DNA of 47,824 nucleotides from Gemmatimonadota bacterium (GTDB lineage Bacteria > Gemmatimonadota > Gemmatimonadetes > Gemmatimonadales > Gemmatimonadaceae). Positions 17,240 through 26,069 of this stretch are shown piece by piece; position 1 is the stretch's first letter; every line of letters starts with the position of its first letter. Location of the stretch: contig BJHH01000003.1 of the NCBI GenBank assembly GCA_014192065.1, positions 1-47,824 of the forward strand. Direction: 5' to 3'. Position numbers and translations under genes: made by a program. The notes beneath the pieces are model-generated. The model saw only the letters and a list, made by a program, of their open reading frames with translations. It made no database searches and was not told the DNA's origin.

Positions 17240-18676
17240 TTACTGGATCGCGAAGTCGGTGCTAAACACCTGCCCGCGCCGTTCGAGGAACATGCGGATG
17301 CGTCCCTTACCGGAATATGCCTCAAGCACCTGCTTGGCCTGACGCGCGTCCTTGATCGCGGTGTTCATCACCTGGACGATGACATCGCCGTTTTGAATGC
17401 CCAAATCCTCGGCCACGCGGCCGTTGACGCTCACGATGAGCGCCCCGCCAGCGTTCCGGATGCTGCGTTCGGTGCGAATGGCCGCGGTCACGTCGACCAG
17501 TTCGAGGTCCTTGAGCACGCTTACACGTTGCGCGGTCACCTCGGGCCGGTCGGCAACGGTTACGCGCACTTGCTGTTCGCGTCCGCCACGCCGGAGGGTG
17601 AGCACCACCACGTCACCAACCCTGAGCTCGAGCTGTTCGGCTTCCCAGTCGTACGAGTTTTTCACGGCCCGATCGCGCGAGCGGATCAGCATGTCACCCT
17701 TCCGGATCCCTGCCGTGGCGGCGGGCGAGTCGGGTGTCACCTGGCTGACGACCGCGCCGCGGTTGAGGACGAGGCGCTCGTTCGGGTCACTGCCGGGCTC
17801 GGTGATGCGTACGCCGATCCACGGTTGCCGAGCCTTACCGTGGGCGATGAGGTCCTCGGCCACGCGCTTGGCACGGTCGATCGGGATGGCGAAACCGAGG
17901 CCGACGGAGCTACCGGTAGGAGAATAGATCGCGCTGTTGACGCCGATCACCTCACCGAGCGAGTTGACCAGCGGGCCGCCGGAATTGCCCTGATTGATCG
18001 ATGCGTCGGTCTGAATCATGTCGACGTACAGCGCGCCGCCTTCCGTTCGAGCGGTGAGGTTACGGCCAGTCCCGCTGATGACGCCGGCGGTGACCGTCGG
18101 CTCGGTGTTGCCAAGTACGAACCCGAACGGATTGCCGATCGCGATCGCCCACTCACCGATCAGCAGGTTGCGCGACGTACCGAGCGTGGCGACGGGGAGG
18201 TTCTTCGCCTTGATCTGCAATACGGCGAGGTCGTTCAGCTCGTCGCTGCCAAGCAACGTGGCGCTGTAGGTCTGCCCGTCGCGCATCGCCACGTTGATCT
18301 TTCTCGCGCCAGCGATGACGTGAGCATTGGTGAGAATGACGCCGTCAGCGCGAATGATGAACCCCGATCCGAGGCCGGCCGATGTCTGTTCGCGGCTCTG
18401 TGCGCCGAAGAAAAAGTCATACGTGGTGACCGTCTGCACGGCTTCGGTCTGTACGGTGACGACGGCGGGAGACACTTTGCTCGTCGCATCGGTGATCGCT
18501 GTGCGGCGCTGAGCCGCAATCGCCTCCGGCCGCGGGTCTGGGCGGGTGGCAGCCTGCGCTTCGGCCGCCCGTGGGGAGGCTCCTTGATAGGCGAAAAGGC
18601 TGACGAACAACGCGTGCGTGAGCGCGCCGCACCTGATGGTGCGACGCAGGGCAGGGGGCTTCGTGGCGACGTTCAC
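17240..18676 (-). CDS. HtrA/DegP-like periplasmic serine protease with two PDZ domains
   Basis: Envelope quality-control protease or chaperone. The 478-aa protein has an N-terminal signal/anchor segment (about 16-42), a trypsin-like domain with the triad His119 (TNAHV), Asp149 (NDLAVL) and Ser232 (GNSGGPL), then two PDZ domains (about 280-370 and 385-475). All catalytic residues are intact. GTG 18676 overlaps the stop of the upstream transaldolase-like gene (GTGA 18673-18676). Position between tal-like and purB genes means it is made along with purine and phospholipid enzymes. Confidence 0.93.
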   Translation of the reverse strand: MNVATKPPALRRTIRCGALTHALFVSLFAYQGASPRAAEAQAATRPDPRPEAIAAQRRTAITDATSKVSPAVVTVQTEAVQTVTTYDFFFGAQSREQTSAGLGSGFIIRADGVILTNAHVIAGARKINVAMRDGQTYSATLLGSDELNDLAVLQIKAKNLPVATLGTSRNLLIGEWAIAIGNPFGFVLGNTEPTVTAGVISGTGRNLTARTEGGALYVDMIQTDASINQGNSGGPLVNSLGEVIGVNSAIYSPTGSSVGLGFAIPIDRAKRVAEDLIAHGKARQPWIGVRITEPGSDPNERLVLNRGAVVSQVTPDSPAATAGIRKGDMLIRSRDRAVKNSYDWEAEQLELRVGDVVVLTLRRGGREQQVRVTVADRPEVTAQRVSVLKDLELVDVTAAIRTERSIRNAGGALIVSVNGRVAEDLGIQNGDVIVQVMNTAIKDARQAKQVLEAYSGKGRIRMFLERRGQVFSTDFAIQ

Positions 18677-19338
18677 TTGCCTCGCTTGCCTTTGGGTCGG
18701 CGGCTGATTGCGCCGAGGAAGCGGTCAAGTCCACGGTCGGTCAGCGGATGCTGTAACAGAGACCGCAGCACATCAGGCGTCACAATTGCGATGTCGGCGC
18801 CGACGCCGGCGGCAGCCGCGAAACTCGCCGCCGTGCTCGGGCCGGCGGCGGTGACATCGCATTCAGCTGCGCTATGGTCGAAGGCCGCGCGAAGGTCGGC
18901 GATCACCGCGTTCCCGTCGCTGCCCACGGAGTTCAGGGCGTCGATCGAGACGGTGACCATGCTGGCGCCGGCGTGCGCGGCGAGAATCCCCTGCGCGGCG
19001 GAATAGACCAGCGTCGCGGCGACCGGAATGCCGTCGGCCGATAGCTTCGCGATCGCCGGCACGGCGTCGTCGATGAACGGGATCGCGACGATCAACCGGT
19101 CGACGATCTTGGCCAGGTCGCGGGCGCCGCGGACGATGTCCTTCGCGGCGATCGCTGGTACGCTCGCGCAGATCGGCAGGCGCGACGCGCGTGCCAGGTC
19201 GGTGAGTACCTCACGGGCGTCGGCCGACGGCGATTCGGCCGCGATGATCGTCGGTGTAGCGACGATGCCGTCGATGAGTCCAGCTTCCGTGGCCCAGCGA
19301 ATGTCGTTGAGCGACGTGGTGGCGAGAAAAATGCGCAT
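18673..19338 (-). CDS. Transaldolase/FSA-family protein lacking catalytic residues (probable pseudoenzyme)
   Basis: At 221 aa this matches fructose-6-phosphate aldolase/TalC length and aligns without early gaps to E. coli FSA as I recall it. However, the active-site positions are changed: Asp6 is Ala (FLATTS), Asn28 is Thr (ATPT instead of TNPS), Gln59 is Ser, the Schiff-base Lys85 is Ala (VAIPF instead of VKVPV), Tyr131 is Ser, Arg134 is Ala and Ser166 is Gly. Thr109 and the VYxAAQG core are kept. The frame is intact and codon use is normal, so it is not a decaying gene. Aldolase or transaldolase activity is unlikely; a binding or regulatory role is inferred. It starts 4 nt after the truA stop. 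Confidence 0.85.
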   Translation of the reverse strand: MRIFLATTSLNDIRWATEAGLIDGIVATPTIIAAESPSADAREVLTDLARASRLPICASVPAIAAKDIVRGARDLAKIVDRLIVAIPFIDDAVPAIAKLSADGIPVAATLVYSAAQGILAAHAGASMVTVSIDALNSVGSDGNAVIADLRAAFDHSAAECDVTAAGPSTAASFAAAAGVGADIAIVTPDVLRSLLQHPLTDRGLDRFLGAISRRPKGKRGK

Positions 19339-19342
19339 CGAT

Positions 19343-20122
19343 TCAGGCTCTGATGTAAAGGTGGTCCGGGTACGTCACCCGTTCGAGCGAAAGGCCGGTG
19401 GCCGGTGCCGGTGCGGAAACTTCGTCATTCTCAGTTGCGGTAAGCAGCGCAGCAAAGTCGCCGCGGGATCGGCGCCCGCTCGCGACGTCGAGCATCGTGC
19501 CGACCAAGAAGCGGACCATGTGATGCAGAAACCGATTCGCTTCGATCTCGAATGCGAGCGTGTCCCCCACGTCGGTCCATCGGCACTCGCGCACGTCGCA
19601 ATGGTGGTTGTCGTCGGCCGGCGCGGTGCCGCGAACGGCAAAACCGCGGAACGCGTGCTCTCCCAGCGTCGCGGCTGCGCACCACGCCAGCGCGTCCCTG
19701 TCGAGTGGACGGTTGCCGGGCCACGGATGGAGGAAGCGACGTCGGAATGGCGACCACGAATCATCGTGAAGTCCAACCACGTAGCGGTAGCGCCGGCTGA
19801 GGGCGCTGAACCGCGCGTGGAACGAGGGATCCATCTCATGCGATGCGGCGATCCAAATGTCTCCGGGCAGCTTCTGGTTCACGGCCCGACGTAATCGTTC
19901 CGGAGTCCAGTGCGGCTCGACGGTCACTCCAGCACACTGTCCGCCGGCATGCACTCCGGCGTCGGTGCGGCCGGCACCTGTGACCCGCACCGGCTTACCC
20001 GTCAGCCGTCCCAGCACCTCTTCCAGTACGCCCTGCACCGTGCGGGTTTCCGGCTGCACCTGCCAGCCGGAAAAGTCCGTTCCGTCGTATTGGACGACGA
20101 GCTGGATCAGATGCTCCGGCAT
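19343..20122 (-). CDS. truA: tRNA pseudouridine(38-40) synthase
   Basis: Isomerises uridines 38-40 in the tRNA anticodon arm. 259 aa from ATG 20122. The catalytic Asp54 lies in GAGRTDAGVHA; the RYRYVV and FLHHMVRFLVGT motifs are also present. It is the first gene of the 12-gene minus-strand operon. No Shine-Dalgarno is seen, but TAATTT lies 7 nt before the ATG on the coding strand (20135-20130), so the mRNA may be leaderless. Confidence 0.95.
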   Translation of the reverse strand: MPEHLIQLVVQYDGTDFSGWQVQPETRTVQGVLEEVLGRLTGKPVRVTGAGRTDAGVHAGGQCAGVTVEPHWTPERLRRAVNQKLPGDIWIAASHEMDPSFHARFSALSRRYRYVVGLHDDSWSPFRRRFLHPWPGNRPLDRDALAWCAAATLGEHAFRGFAVRGTAPADDNHHCDVRECRWTDVGDTLAFEIEANRFLHHMVRFLVGTMLDVASGRRSRGDFAALLTATENDEVSAPAPATGLSLERVTYPDHLYIRA

Positions 20123-20129
20123 TGGCCTG

Positions 20130-20135
20130 AAATTA
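20130..20135 (-). promoter_or_regulatory. Candidate -10 element for truA operon
   Basis: TAATTT read on the minus strand, separated from the truA ATG by 7 nt. This places the expected transcription start at or next to the start codon. No convincing -35 hexamer is visible. Confidence 0.35.
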
Positions 20136-20261
20136 TTCGTATGACACGCTGGGTTCAAGGAAACGCGCGTTATCGTGATTGACTTTGCCAGGGGCGACCC
20201 GCAAGCTTCGGCTCCACGCGACCGGGCACTGGGGCATTCTTTTTGCCATCGGGACCTCCCC

Positions 20262-20293
20262 GGCGTGGGAACCCCCCCCCATGATTCCACGCC
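20262..20293. promoter_or_regulatory. Hairpin with nine-C loop upstream of trpD
   Basis: Arms 20262-20268 and 20287-20293 (GGCGTGG/CCACGCC) pair around a loop containing C9 (20272-20280). It lies 37 nt before the trpD ATG in the truA-trpD divergent region. No T-run follows. It could shape trpD leader RNA, but there is no direct support. Confidence 0.3.
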
Positions 20294-20329
20294 CCGTCCG
20301 TTCGCTGACACACGCCCTTGGCGCCATCG

Positions 20330-21364
20330 ATGCCAGCTAACGCCCTCCAAGAGGCTGTCCGTCGGCTTGCCCGCCGCGAGTCGTTGTCGGCTGAGCAGTC
20401 CGCCGGGGCCTTCAGGGTGGTCATGGCGGGCGACGGCACGCCGGTGTTGATCGCCGCATTGCTCGCTGCGCTGCGCGTGAAGGGCGAGACCCCGGCGGAA
20501 ATCGCCGGCGCGGCCCAGGCGCTGCGCGACGCGATGACCGTGCTGGTCGCACCGGATGCGGACGCACTCGTCGATACCTGCGGAACCGGTGGCGGTGCGA
20601 TCGCGACCTTCAATATCTCTACTGCCGCCGCGCTGGTCGCGGCGGGCGCTGGGGTGCGAATCGCCAAGCACGGGAACCGGTCGTTCACCACACGCTCCGG
20701 CAGTGCGGATGTGCTCGAAGCGCTTGGCGTGGCGATCGATATTCCTGTCGAGCGCATGGTCCCGGTGCTCGAAGCGGCCGGGATCGTGTTCATGTTCGCG
20801 CCGACGATGCATCCGGCGATGCGGCACGTCGGGCCGGTACGTCGCGAACTCGGCATGGAAACCGTGATGAACATGGTCGGCCCGCTGGCGAATCCCGCAC
20901 GGGCGGGGCGACAGGTCGTGGGCGTGTCGGATCCAGCGCGGGCTGAACTCATCGCGGGAGCGCTCGCGTCGCTCGGCTCCGTGCACGCCCTCGTGGTCCA
21001 TGGAGAGCCCGGCATGGACGAGATCTCCCCAATGGGTCAGTCCAGCGTGATCGAGATTCGTGGTGGCGCCCTGTCACGATGGACGATCGATCCCGATGAG
21101 CACGGATTCGCGCTCGCCAGCGCCTCCGAACTTGCTGGTGGCGAGCCGGCGCAGAACGCCGCTCTGATCACTGCCGTGCTCGAGGGCAGCGCGTCGGCCG
21201 GCGCCACGGCGGCCGTCCTGTTGAACGCAGCCGCGGCAATTTATGTGTCGGGTCGCGTACCGACTCTCGCCGCAGGCGTCTCCGTCGCCCGCGAGTCCGT
21301 CACGAGCGGCGCCGCGATGGCCTCGCTCGAACGCCTTCGACGCGCGACGGCCGGTACCGGCTAG
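20330..21364 (+). CDS. trpD: Anthranilate phosphoribosyltransferase
   Basis: Second step of tryptophan synthesis: transfers phosphoribose from PRPP to anthranilate. ATG 20330 gives 344 aa; a TTG 12 nt upstream is a possible alternative. The PRPP motif DTCGTGGG (about 83-90), KHGNRSFTT and NMVGPLANPA are intact. No obvious Shine-Dalgarno. It is separate from trpCFBA by lexA, which is convergent with only 5 nt between the stop codons. Confidence 0.95.
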   Translation: MPANALQEAVRRLARRESLSAEQSAGAFRVVMAGDGTPVLIAALLAALRVKGETPAEIAGAAQALRDAMTVLVAPDADALVDTCGTGGGAIATFNISTAAALVAAGAGVRIAKHGNRSFTTRSGSADVLEALGVAIDIPVERMVPVLEAAGIVFMFAPTMHPAMRHVGPVRRELGMETVMNMVGPLANPARAGRQVVGVSDPARAELIAGALASLGSVHALVVHGEPGMDEISPMGQSSVIEIRGGALSRWTIDPDEHGFALASASELAGGEPAQNAALITAVLEGSASAGATAAVLLNAAAAIYVSGRVPTLAAGVSVARESVTSGAAMASLERLRRATAGTG

Positions 21365-21369
21365 AGGCG

Positions 21370-21978
21370 CTAGTAGCGGCGGAGCACTCCGACCACGATC
21401 CCGCGCACCTGCATCTGATCTTCGCGGACATAGATGGGCGCCATCTGGTCGTTCGACGGTTGCAGCCGGATGCGCCCGTCTCGTTCACGATAGTATCGCT
21501 TCACCGTGGCGGATGATCCCTCGAGCATGGCGATCACCATCTCACCGTTATCGGCTGAGCTTCGGTCGTTCACCACGACCAGGTCGCCGTCGCGGATCTG
21601 GTCGTCGATCATGGACTGGCCACGTACGCGCAACGCGTAGTGGTTCCCCGGCCGGCGCACAAACTCTTCCGGCACGGACACCGTTTCGTCCGATGTGGAC
21701 ACGTCGATCGGGGAGCCGGCGGCGACGGCGCCAAGCAGTGGGATTTCGACTGCTCTCGAGATCACGTCGGACGGCAGAATCTCGATGGCGCGGCTCTCGT
21801 TGTACGTGCGCTTGATGTAGCCCTTGCGCTCGATATTCGTGAGATGTTCGTGCACCGTTGCCAACGAGTTATAGTTGAAGTGTTCGGCGATCTCCTCGAA
21901 ACTCGGCGCATATCCGTGTTCGCCGGAGTAGCTGTTCAGATAGTCGAGGATCTGGCGCTGGCGTCGTGTGAGAGGCAT
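21370..21978 (-). CDS. lexA: SOS-response repressor LexA
   Basis: Transcriptional repressor of DNA-damage genes that self-cleaves when RecA filaments form. ATG 21978 (MPLTRRQRQILDYL) gives 202 aa; upstream ATGs are possible but would extend past the family start. Winged helix-turn-helix at about residues 1-65, cleavage site Ala87-Gly88 (GAVAAGSP), catalytic Ser122 (RGQSMID) and Lys160 (ATVKRYY). It is transcribed divergently from trpC. CCGAA repeats in the intergenic region (22046-22087) may be its operator. Confidence 0.96.
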   Translation of the reverse strand: MPLTRRQRQILDYLNSYSGEHGYAPSFEEIAEHFNYNSLATVHEHLTNIERKGYIKRTYNESRAIEILPSDVISRAVEIPLLGAVAAGSPIDVSTSDETVSVPEEFVRRPGNHYALRVRGQSMIDDQIRDGDLVVVNDRSSADNGEMVIAMLEGSSATVKRYYRERDGRIRLQPSNDQMAPIYVREDQMQVRGIVVGVLRRY

Positions 21979-22045
21979 CGCGTGTCCGAGGAGAAGGGGT
22001 TGGCGCGGCACCGGGCGGCCGCAATTTCTTGTAGCGTCTTGACGC

Positions 22046-22087
22046 CCGAATAACTCCCGAAGTAACGGTAGCCGAACATTGACCGAA
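22046..22087. promoter_or_regulatory. Four CCGAA repeats between lexA and trpC (candidate operator)
   Basis: CCGAA occurs at 22046, 22057, 22072 and 22083, i.e. as two pairs each with 11-bp spacing, the pairs 26 bp apart (one and about two and a half helical turns). Neither the E. coli CTGT-N8-ACAG nor the Bacillus GAAC-N4-GTTC box is present. Autoregulation by LexA or control of the trp operon are the obvious alternatives. Confidence 0.4.
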
Positions 22088-22909
22088 ACGCAAGCGAACG
22101 ATCAGGGCTGGAAGCCGCCAACGGGGGTGCTGGGCGAGCTTGTCGCCGCGGCGCTGGAGCGGGCAGCGGTGCTGGTTCGCGCCGCCACCCCCGGCGAAGT
22201 GCTGCACGCCGGATTCCCTGTACCAGGCGCATTCGTCTCGGCGTTGCGGCGTCCAACCGTCGTCGTGATCGCGGAGATCAAGCGGAGGAGCCCGAGTAAG
22301 GGTTCGATCAACGAAGCGCTCGCCGGCGGACCACGAGCGGCGGAATACGAAGCTGGCGGCGCGGCGGCGATTTCGGTGCTTACGGAACCGGTCCGCTTTG
22401 GTGGAAGCGTGGCCGACCTGACCGAAGTTCGGCGCGCAGTCAGCATTCCCGTTTTGCGCAAGGACTTCATCGTGCATGAAGCCCAGCTCGCAGAGGCCAG
22501 GTCAGCTGGCGCCAGCGCCGTGTTGTTGATCGCGCGCGCACTCGCGCCGTCGCAGGCCGCGGACCTTGCCGATGCCGCTGGCTCGCTCGGCCTCGACGTG
22601 TTGTTCGAGGTGCGCGATGAAGCAGAGCTGGCCCGGGCCATCGCGATTCGTGCCTGCGCGATCGGCGTGAACACGCGCAATCTTGAAACGCTGCAGATCG
22701 ACCCAGCGGTGGGCCAACGATTGCTCGCCCAGGTGCCACCCGAGCGGGTGGCCGTGTACGAAAGTGGAATTGCCACTCGTGCCGATCTGGAGCGCGCGGC
22801 TGGCTGGGGTGCCGACGCCGTATTGGTTGGCTCATCGCTGTCCGTGGCGACCGACGCGTCAGCGGCGGTACGCGCGCTGTGCGGCGTGCCGGTGACGCGT
22901 CGTGGCTGA
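22079..22909 (+). CDS. trpC: Indole-3-glycerol phosphate synthase
   Basis: Ring closure step of tryptophan synthesis. Intact barrel motifs: IAEIKRRSPSKG, VLTEPVRFGGS, LRKDFIVHEAQ, GVNTRNLETL and ESGI. The start is uncertain: TTG 22079 gives 276 aa and would lie inside the CCGAA repeat array. GTG 22127 gives 260 aa, nearer the family norm, with GGAAG about 12 nt upstream. The 3' end overlaps trpF by 8 nt. Confidence 0.94.
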   Translation: MTETQANDQGWKPPTGVLGELVAAALERAAVLVRAATPGEVLHAGFPVPGAFVSALRRPTVVVIAEIKRRSPSKGSINEALAGGPRAAEYEAGGAAAISVLTEPVRFGGSVADLTEVRRAVSIPVLRKDFIVHEAQLAEARSAGASAVLLIARALAPSQAADLADAAGSLGLDVLFEVRDEAELARAIAIRACAIGVNTRNLETLQIDPAVGQRLLAQVPPERVAVYESGIATRADLERAAGWGADAVLVGSSLSVATDASAAVRALCGVPVTRRG

Positions 22910-23546
22910 GGTAAAGTTTTGCGGCTTGACGCAGGAAGCCGATGCCGAAATGGCCGCCGAACTGGGCGCATCGCACGCCGGCGTGATCTTCGCGGGAGGT
23001 CCACGCGAGATCTCGCCCGAACGTGCCACGGCGGTGCTTGAAGCCGCCGGTCGCGGTGTCCTCCGGGTCGGCGTCTTTGGCGCAGACGCTCGGACCCGCG
23101 TGCCCACGGTAATCCGGTCAACTCCGCTCGACGTGATCCAGCTGCACGCGGATCCGTGTGCAGCCGACATCGTTGACGCGAGGCAATACTTCGCTGGCAC
23201 CGTCTGGGCGGCGCTCCGCGTTGCGGGCACAAACATCCCTGAGACTTCGGCGGCGCTATTCGGCGAGGCGGATGCCGTGCTGCTCGACGCGAGGGTACCG
23301 GAAAAACTTGGCGGCGCCGGTGTCGCGATCGCGTGGTGGGAAATAGCCGATGCGATTGGTCGTATCCGGGCCGGCGGCAAGTTGGTACTGGCCGGGGGGT
23401 TGTCGCCGGAGAATGTTCAGGAGGCGATAGCGGCGCTCAATCCCGACATCGTAGACATTTCGTCCGGTGTGGAGTCAGCGCCGGGAATCAAGGACCATTT
23501 GCGGATGCGGGCATTTGCACGCGCCGTGCGAGGGATTGCCGAATGA
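22902..23546 (+). CDS. trpF: Phosphoribosylanthranilate isomerase
   Basis: Converts PRA to CdRP. GTG 22902, 214 aa. The N-terminal EVKFCGLT motif carries the catalytic Cys; VIQLHAD and the phosphate loops [10 protein letters not shown] and [14 protein letters not shown] are present. It overlaps trpB by ATGA (23543-23546). Confidence 0.95.
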   Translation: MAEVKFCGLTQEADAEMAAELGASHAGVIFAGGPREISPERATAVLEAAGRGVLRVGVFGADARTRVPTVIRSTPLDVIQLHADPCAADIVDARQYFAGTVWAALRVAGTNIPETSAALFGEADAVLLDARVPEKLGGAGVAIAWWEIADAIGRIRAGGKLVLAGGLSPENVQEAIAALNPDIVDISSGVESAPGIKDHLRMRAFARAVRGIAE

Positions 23547-24733
23547 CAGGGCATGCGAGCGAAACTGGTCGGTTTGGCGTTTACGGCGGACAGTATGTCC
23601 CGGAGACGCTGATTCCCGCGCTCGACGAACTCACGGCCGCATTCGACGCGGCGGTGAAGGATTCGGCGTTCATGGACACGCTGAACGGGATGCTCTCGAC
23701 CTATGTCGGTCGCCCGTCGCCGCTGTCTGAGGCGCCCCGACTGTCCGAACGCGTCGGCGCCCGCGTGCTGCTGAAGCGTGAGGACCTCAACCACACCGGC
23801 GCGCACAAGATCAACAATGCGCTGGCGCAGGCACTGCTCGCGCAGCGCATGGGCAAGCGGCGGATTATCGCCGAGACTGGCGCGGGGCAACACGGTGTCG
23901 CCACGGCCACCGCCTGTGCGCGCCTCGGGCTCGACTGCGTGGTGTACATGGGTGAAGAGGACATGCGCCGCCAGGAACTGAATGTGTTCCGGATGCGGCT
24001 CATGGGCGCGGAGGTGATCCCGGTGACGTCGGGTACACGTACGCTCAAAGACGCGACGAGTGAGGCGATTCGTGACTGGGTCGGTAGCTGCGACCACAGT
24101 CATTACATCATTGGATCCGTCGTTGGGCCCGCGCCATATCCGCGCATGGTGCGTGATCTCCAGTCGATCATCGGCCGCGAGGCGCGCGCGCAGGTACTCG
24201 AGCGCGTTGGCCGGCTGCCGCGCTCGGTGGTGGCATGCATTGGCGGAGGATCAAACGCCATCGGCATCTTCCACGCGTTCGTTGCCGACGCCGACGTGCA
24301 ACTGATCGGCGTCGAGGCGGCCGGCAAGGGGCTCGATACCGAGGAGCATTCTGCGTCGCTGCTTCGCGGAAAACCCGGCGTCCTGCACGGGACGTTGAGT
24401 TACCTGCTCCAGGATGAGCAAGGCCAGGTCCATCCCGCTCACTCGGTGTCCGCAGGGCTCGACTATCCAGGGGTCGGCCCCGAACATGCCTGGCTCAAGG
24501 ATTCAGGGCGTGCGGAATACGTCGCCTGCACGGATGCCGACGCGTTGGCGGCATTCGGCTTGATGGGCCGGCTCGAAGGGGTGATCCCGGCACTCGAAAC
24601 GGCACACGCTGTAGCGTGGATGTTGGCGCAGCGCGGCCGCTGGACAGCCGACGAACCAGTCCTGCTCTGCGTGAGCGGCCGCGGTGATAAAGACGTGGCG
24701 CAGGTCGCCAAAACAGAGGCGTTGAACCAGTGA
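23543..24733 (+). CDS. trpB: Tryptophan synthase beta chain
   Basis: PLP enzyme that joins indole and serine. ATG 23543, 396 aa. N-terminal [18 protein letters not shown]-binding Lys89 in [10 protein letters not shown], phosphate cup [10 protein letters not shown] and the E-T-G-A-G-Q-H substrate loop are all intact. This is the TrpB1 type that partners TrpA. It overlaps trpA by GTGA (24730-24733). Confidence 0.96.
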   Translation: MTGHASETGRFGVYGGQYVPETLIPALDELTAAFDAAVKDSAFMDTLNGMLSTYVGRPSPLSEAPRLSERVGARVLLKREDLNHTGAHKINNALAQALLAQRMGKRRIIAETGAGQHGVATATACARLGLDCVVYMGEEDMRRQELNVFRMRLMGAEVIPVTSGTRTLKDATSEAIRDWVGSCDHSHYIIGSVVGPAPYPRMVRDLQSIIGREARAQVLERVGRLPRSVVACIGGGSNAIGIFHAFVADADVQLIGVEAAGKGLDTEEHSASLLRGKPGVLHGTLSYLLQDEQGQVHPAHSVSAGLDYPGVGPEHAWLKDSGRAEYVACTDADALAAFGLMGRLEGVIPALETAHAVAWMLAQRGRWTADEPVLLCVSGRGDKDVAQVAKTEALNQ

Positions 24734-25533
24734 TCAATCCCACCGCGCCCCAAGCGATCGCTGCCTTGCTGACCGACCGAATGCTGGAGCTGCGCGCGTC
24801 GCGCCGGCGTGCGCTCGTGTGCTACGTGACGGCTGGTCACCCCGACCGCGCAGCGAGCATCGCTTTGGTGCAGGGGATCGCTGACGCGGGCGCAGACGTG
24901 ATTGAGCTCGGTGTGCCTTTCAGCGACCCGGTCGCCGATGGCCCCGTGATTCAGGCATCGAGTCAGCGGGCGCTTGACGGGGGGATGACGCTTGACCGTA
25001 CGCTCGAGATCGCAGCAGCGGCAGCCGTGCGCGTGCCGCTGGTCCTCTTTAGCTACCTGAATCCGCTGTTGGCCTCTGGAGCCGATGTATTGATCCGGTC
25101 GCGCGACGCTGGGATTTCCGGAATCCTTGTGACCGACCTGCCGGTCGGCGCGGACCCTGAGCGGGAGCAGTGGATCGGCGGCGGCCCGCTGGCGTTTGTG
25201 CGCCTGGTGGCGCCGACGACGCCTGTTGAGCGGATGGCCGCAATCGCGAGCCATGGAAGCGGATTCGTCTATCTGATCAGTCGCCTTGGAGTGACCGGCG
25301 CGCGCGACGATCTGCCAGTCGACCTCCCGGCCACGGTTGCGCGGTTGCGCGGAGTCTGTTCGTTGCCGATCTGCGTGGGATTCGGTGTGTCGACGCCTAC
25401 GCAGGCTCGCGCGGTGGCGCACCTCGCCGATGGTGTCGTGGTCGGCAGCGCACTCGTCCAGGCTGCCGAACGGTCGGTGGACGAGGCCGTGGCATTCGTG
25501 CGTTCGCTCCGCGCGGCGCTCGACGGAGCATGA
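24730..25533 (+). CDS. trpA: Tryptophan synthase alpha chain
   Basis: Releases indole from indole-3-glycerol phosphate and channels it to TrpB. GTG 24730, 267 aa. The acid-base Glu and Asp lie in [19 protein letters not shown]. The flexible loop is around [10 protein letters not shown], and the phosphate site is [11 protein letters not shown]. It overlaps the next gene by ATGA (25530-25533), linking trp synthesis to the yqeK gene. Confidence 0.95.
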   Translation: MINPTAPQAIAALLTDRMLELRASRRRALVCYVTAGHPDRAASIALVQGIADAGADVIELGVPFSDPVADGPVIQASSQRALDGGMTLDRTLEIAAAAAVRVPLVLFSYLNPLLASGADVLIRSRDAGISGILVTDLPVGADPEREQWIGGGPLAFVRLVAPTTPVERMAAIASHGSGFVYLISRLGVTGARDDLPVDLPATVARLRGVCSLPICVGFGVSTPTQARAVAHLADGVVVGSALVQAAERSVDEAVAFVRSLRAALDGA

Positions 25534-26069
25534 GCGGATCGGTGGAGTTGCCGGACTGGGCAGTCGTGAGCGACAAGCGACGGGCTCACATCTCACGCGT
25601 GACGGCACTGCTCGACCAATGGGCCGTCGCGATGCACGTCGGCGCCGACGAAGCACTGGCCTGGCACGACGCGGGGCGCTGGCACGACGCACTGCGCGAT
25701 GCCGCCGAGCCGCAGCTGCGCGCCATCGTGCCCGATCCGCTCTTGCCGTACGGCGTGCTCCATGGACCGGCGGCGGCGGTGCTGCTCGAACGCGACGGTG
25801 AACGGCGCACGTCCGTGCTGGAAGCAGTGCGTTGGCACACAGTTGGGTTGGCCACCTGGGATCGTACGGGCCGCGCACTCTTCATGGCGGATTTCCTTGA
25901 ACCGGGACGCTCGTTCCTGGTGCAGGACCGCGCATTCCTCGCCGCGCAGCTGCCGCATGACTTTGATGCCGTGTTCCGCCAGGCTGTGCGGATACGCCTC
26001 GAATGGACGCTTCGCGAAGCGAAGGGACTGTTCCCCCAGACGGTGGATCTCTGGAACTCGGTGCGATGA
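25530..26069 (+). CDS. yqeK: YqeK-like HD-domain hydrolase
   Basis: Probable Ap4A-type hydrolase, or related HD phosphohydrolase, by family. 179 aa. HD-type metal ligands: H in AHISRV, WHD-A-G-R-WHD, LHGPAAAVLL, VRWHTVG, and the C-terminal MADFLEPGR typical of YqeK. In many bacteria yqeK lies with nadD, rsfS and a LytR_C gene. Here only the LytR_C gene follows, with an ATGA overlap (26066-26069), and the trp operon precedes. Confidence 0.8.
   Translation: MSGSVELPDWAVVSDKRRAHISRVTALLDQWAVAMHVGADEALAWHDAGRWHDALRDAAEPQLRAIVPDPLLPYGVLHGPAAAVLLERDGERRTSVLEAVRWHTVGLATWDRTGRALFMADFLEPGRSFLVQDRAFLAAQLPHDFDAVFRQAVRIRLEWTLREAKGLFPQTVDLWNSVR

Noticed and set aside
20141-20182. 13-codon open frame MTRWVQGNARYRD upstream of trpD, a possible Trp attenuation leader peptide
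   Set aside because: Only one Trp codon, no Shine-Dalgarno and no terminator/antiterminator pair visible before trpD; it also overlaps the truA leader region.
20123-21001. Long minus-strand frame extending truA upstream across trpD
   Set aside because: It is opposite to the clearly coding trpD gene, and TruA begins at MPEHLIQLVVQYDG.
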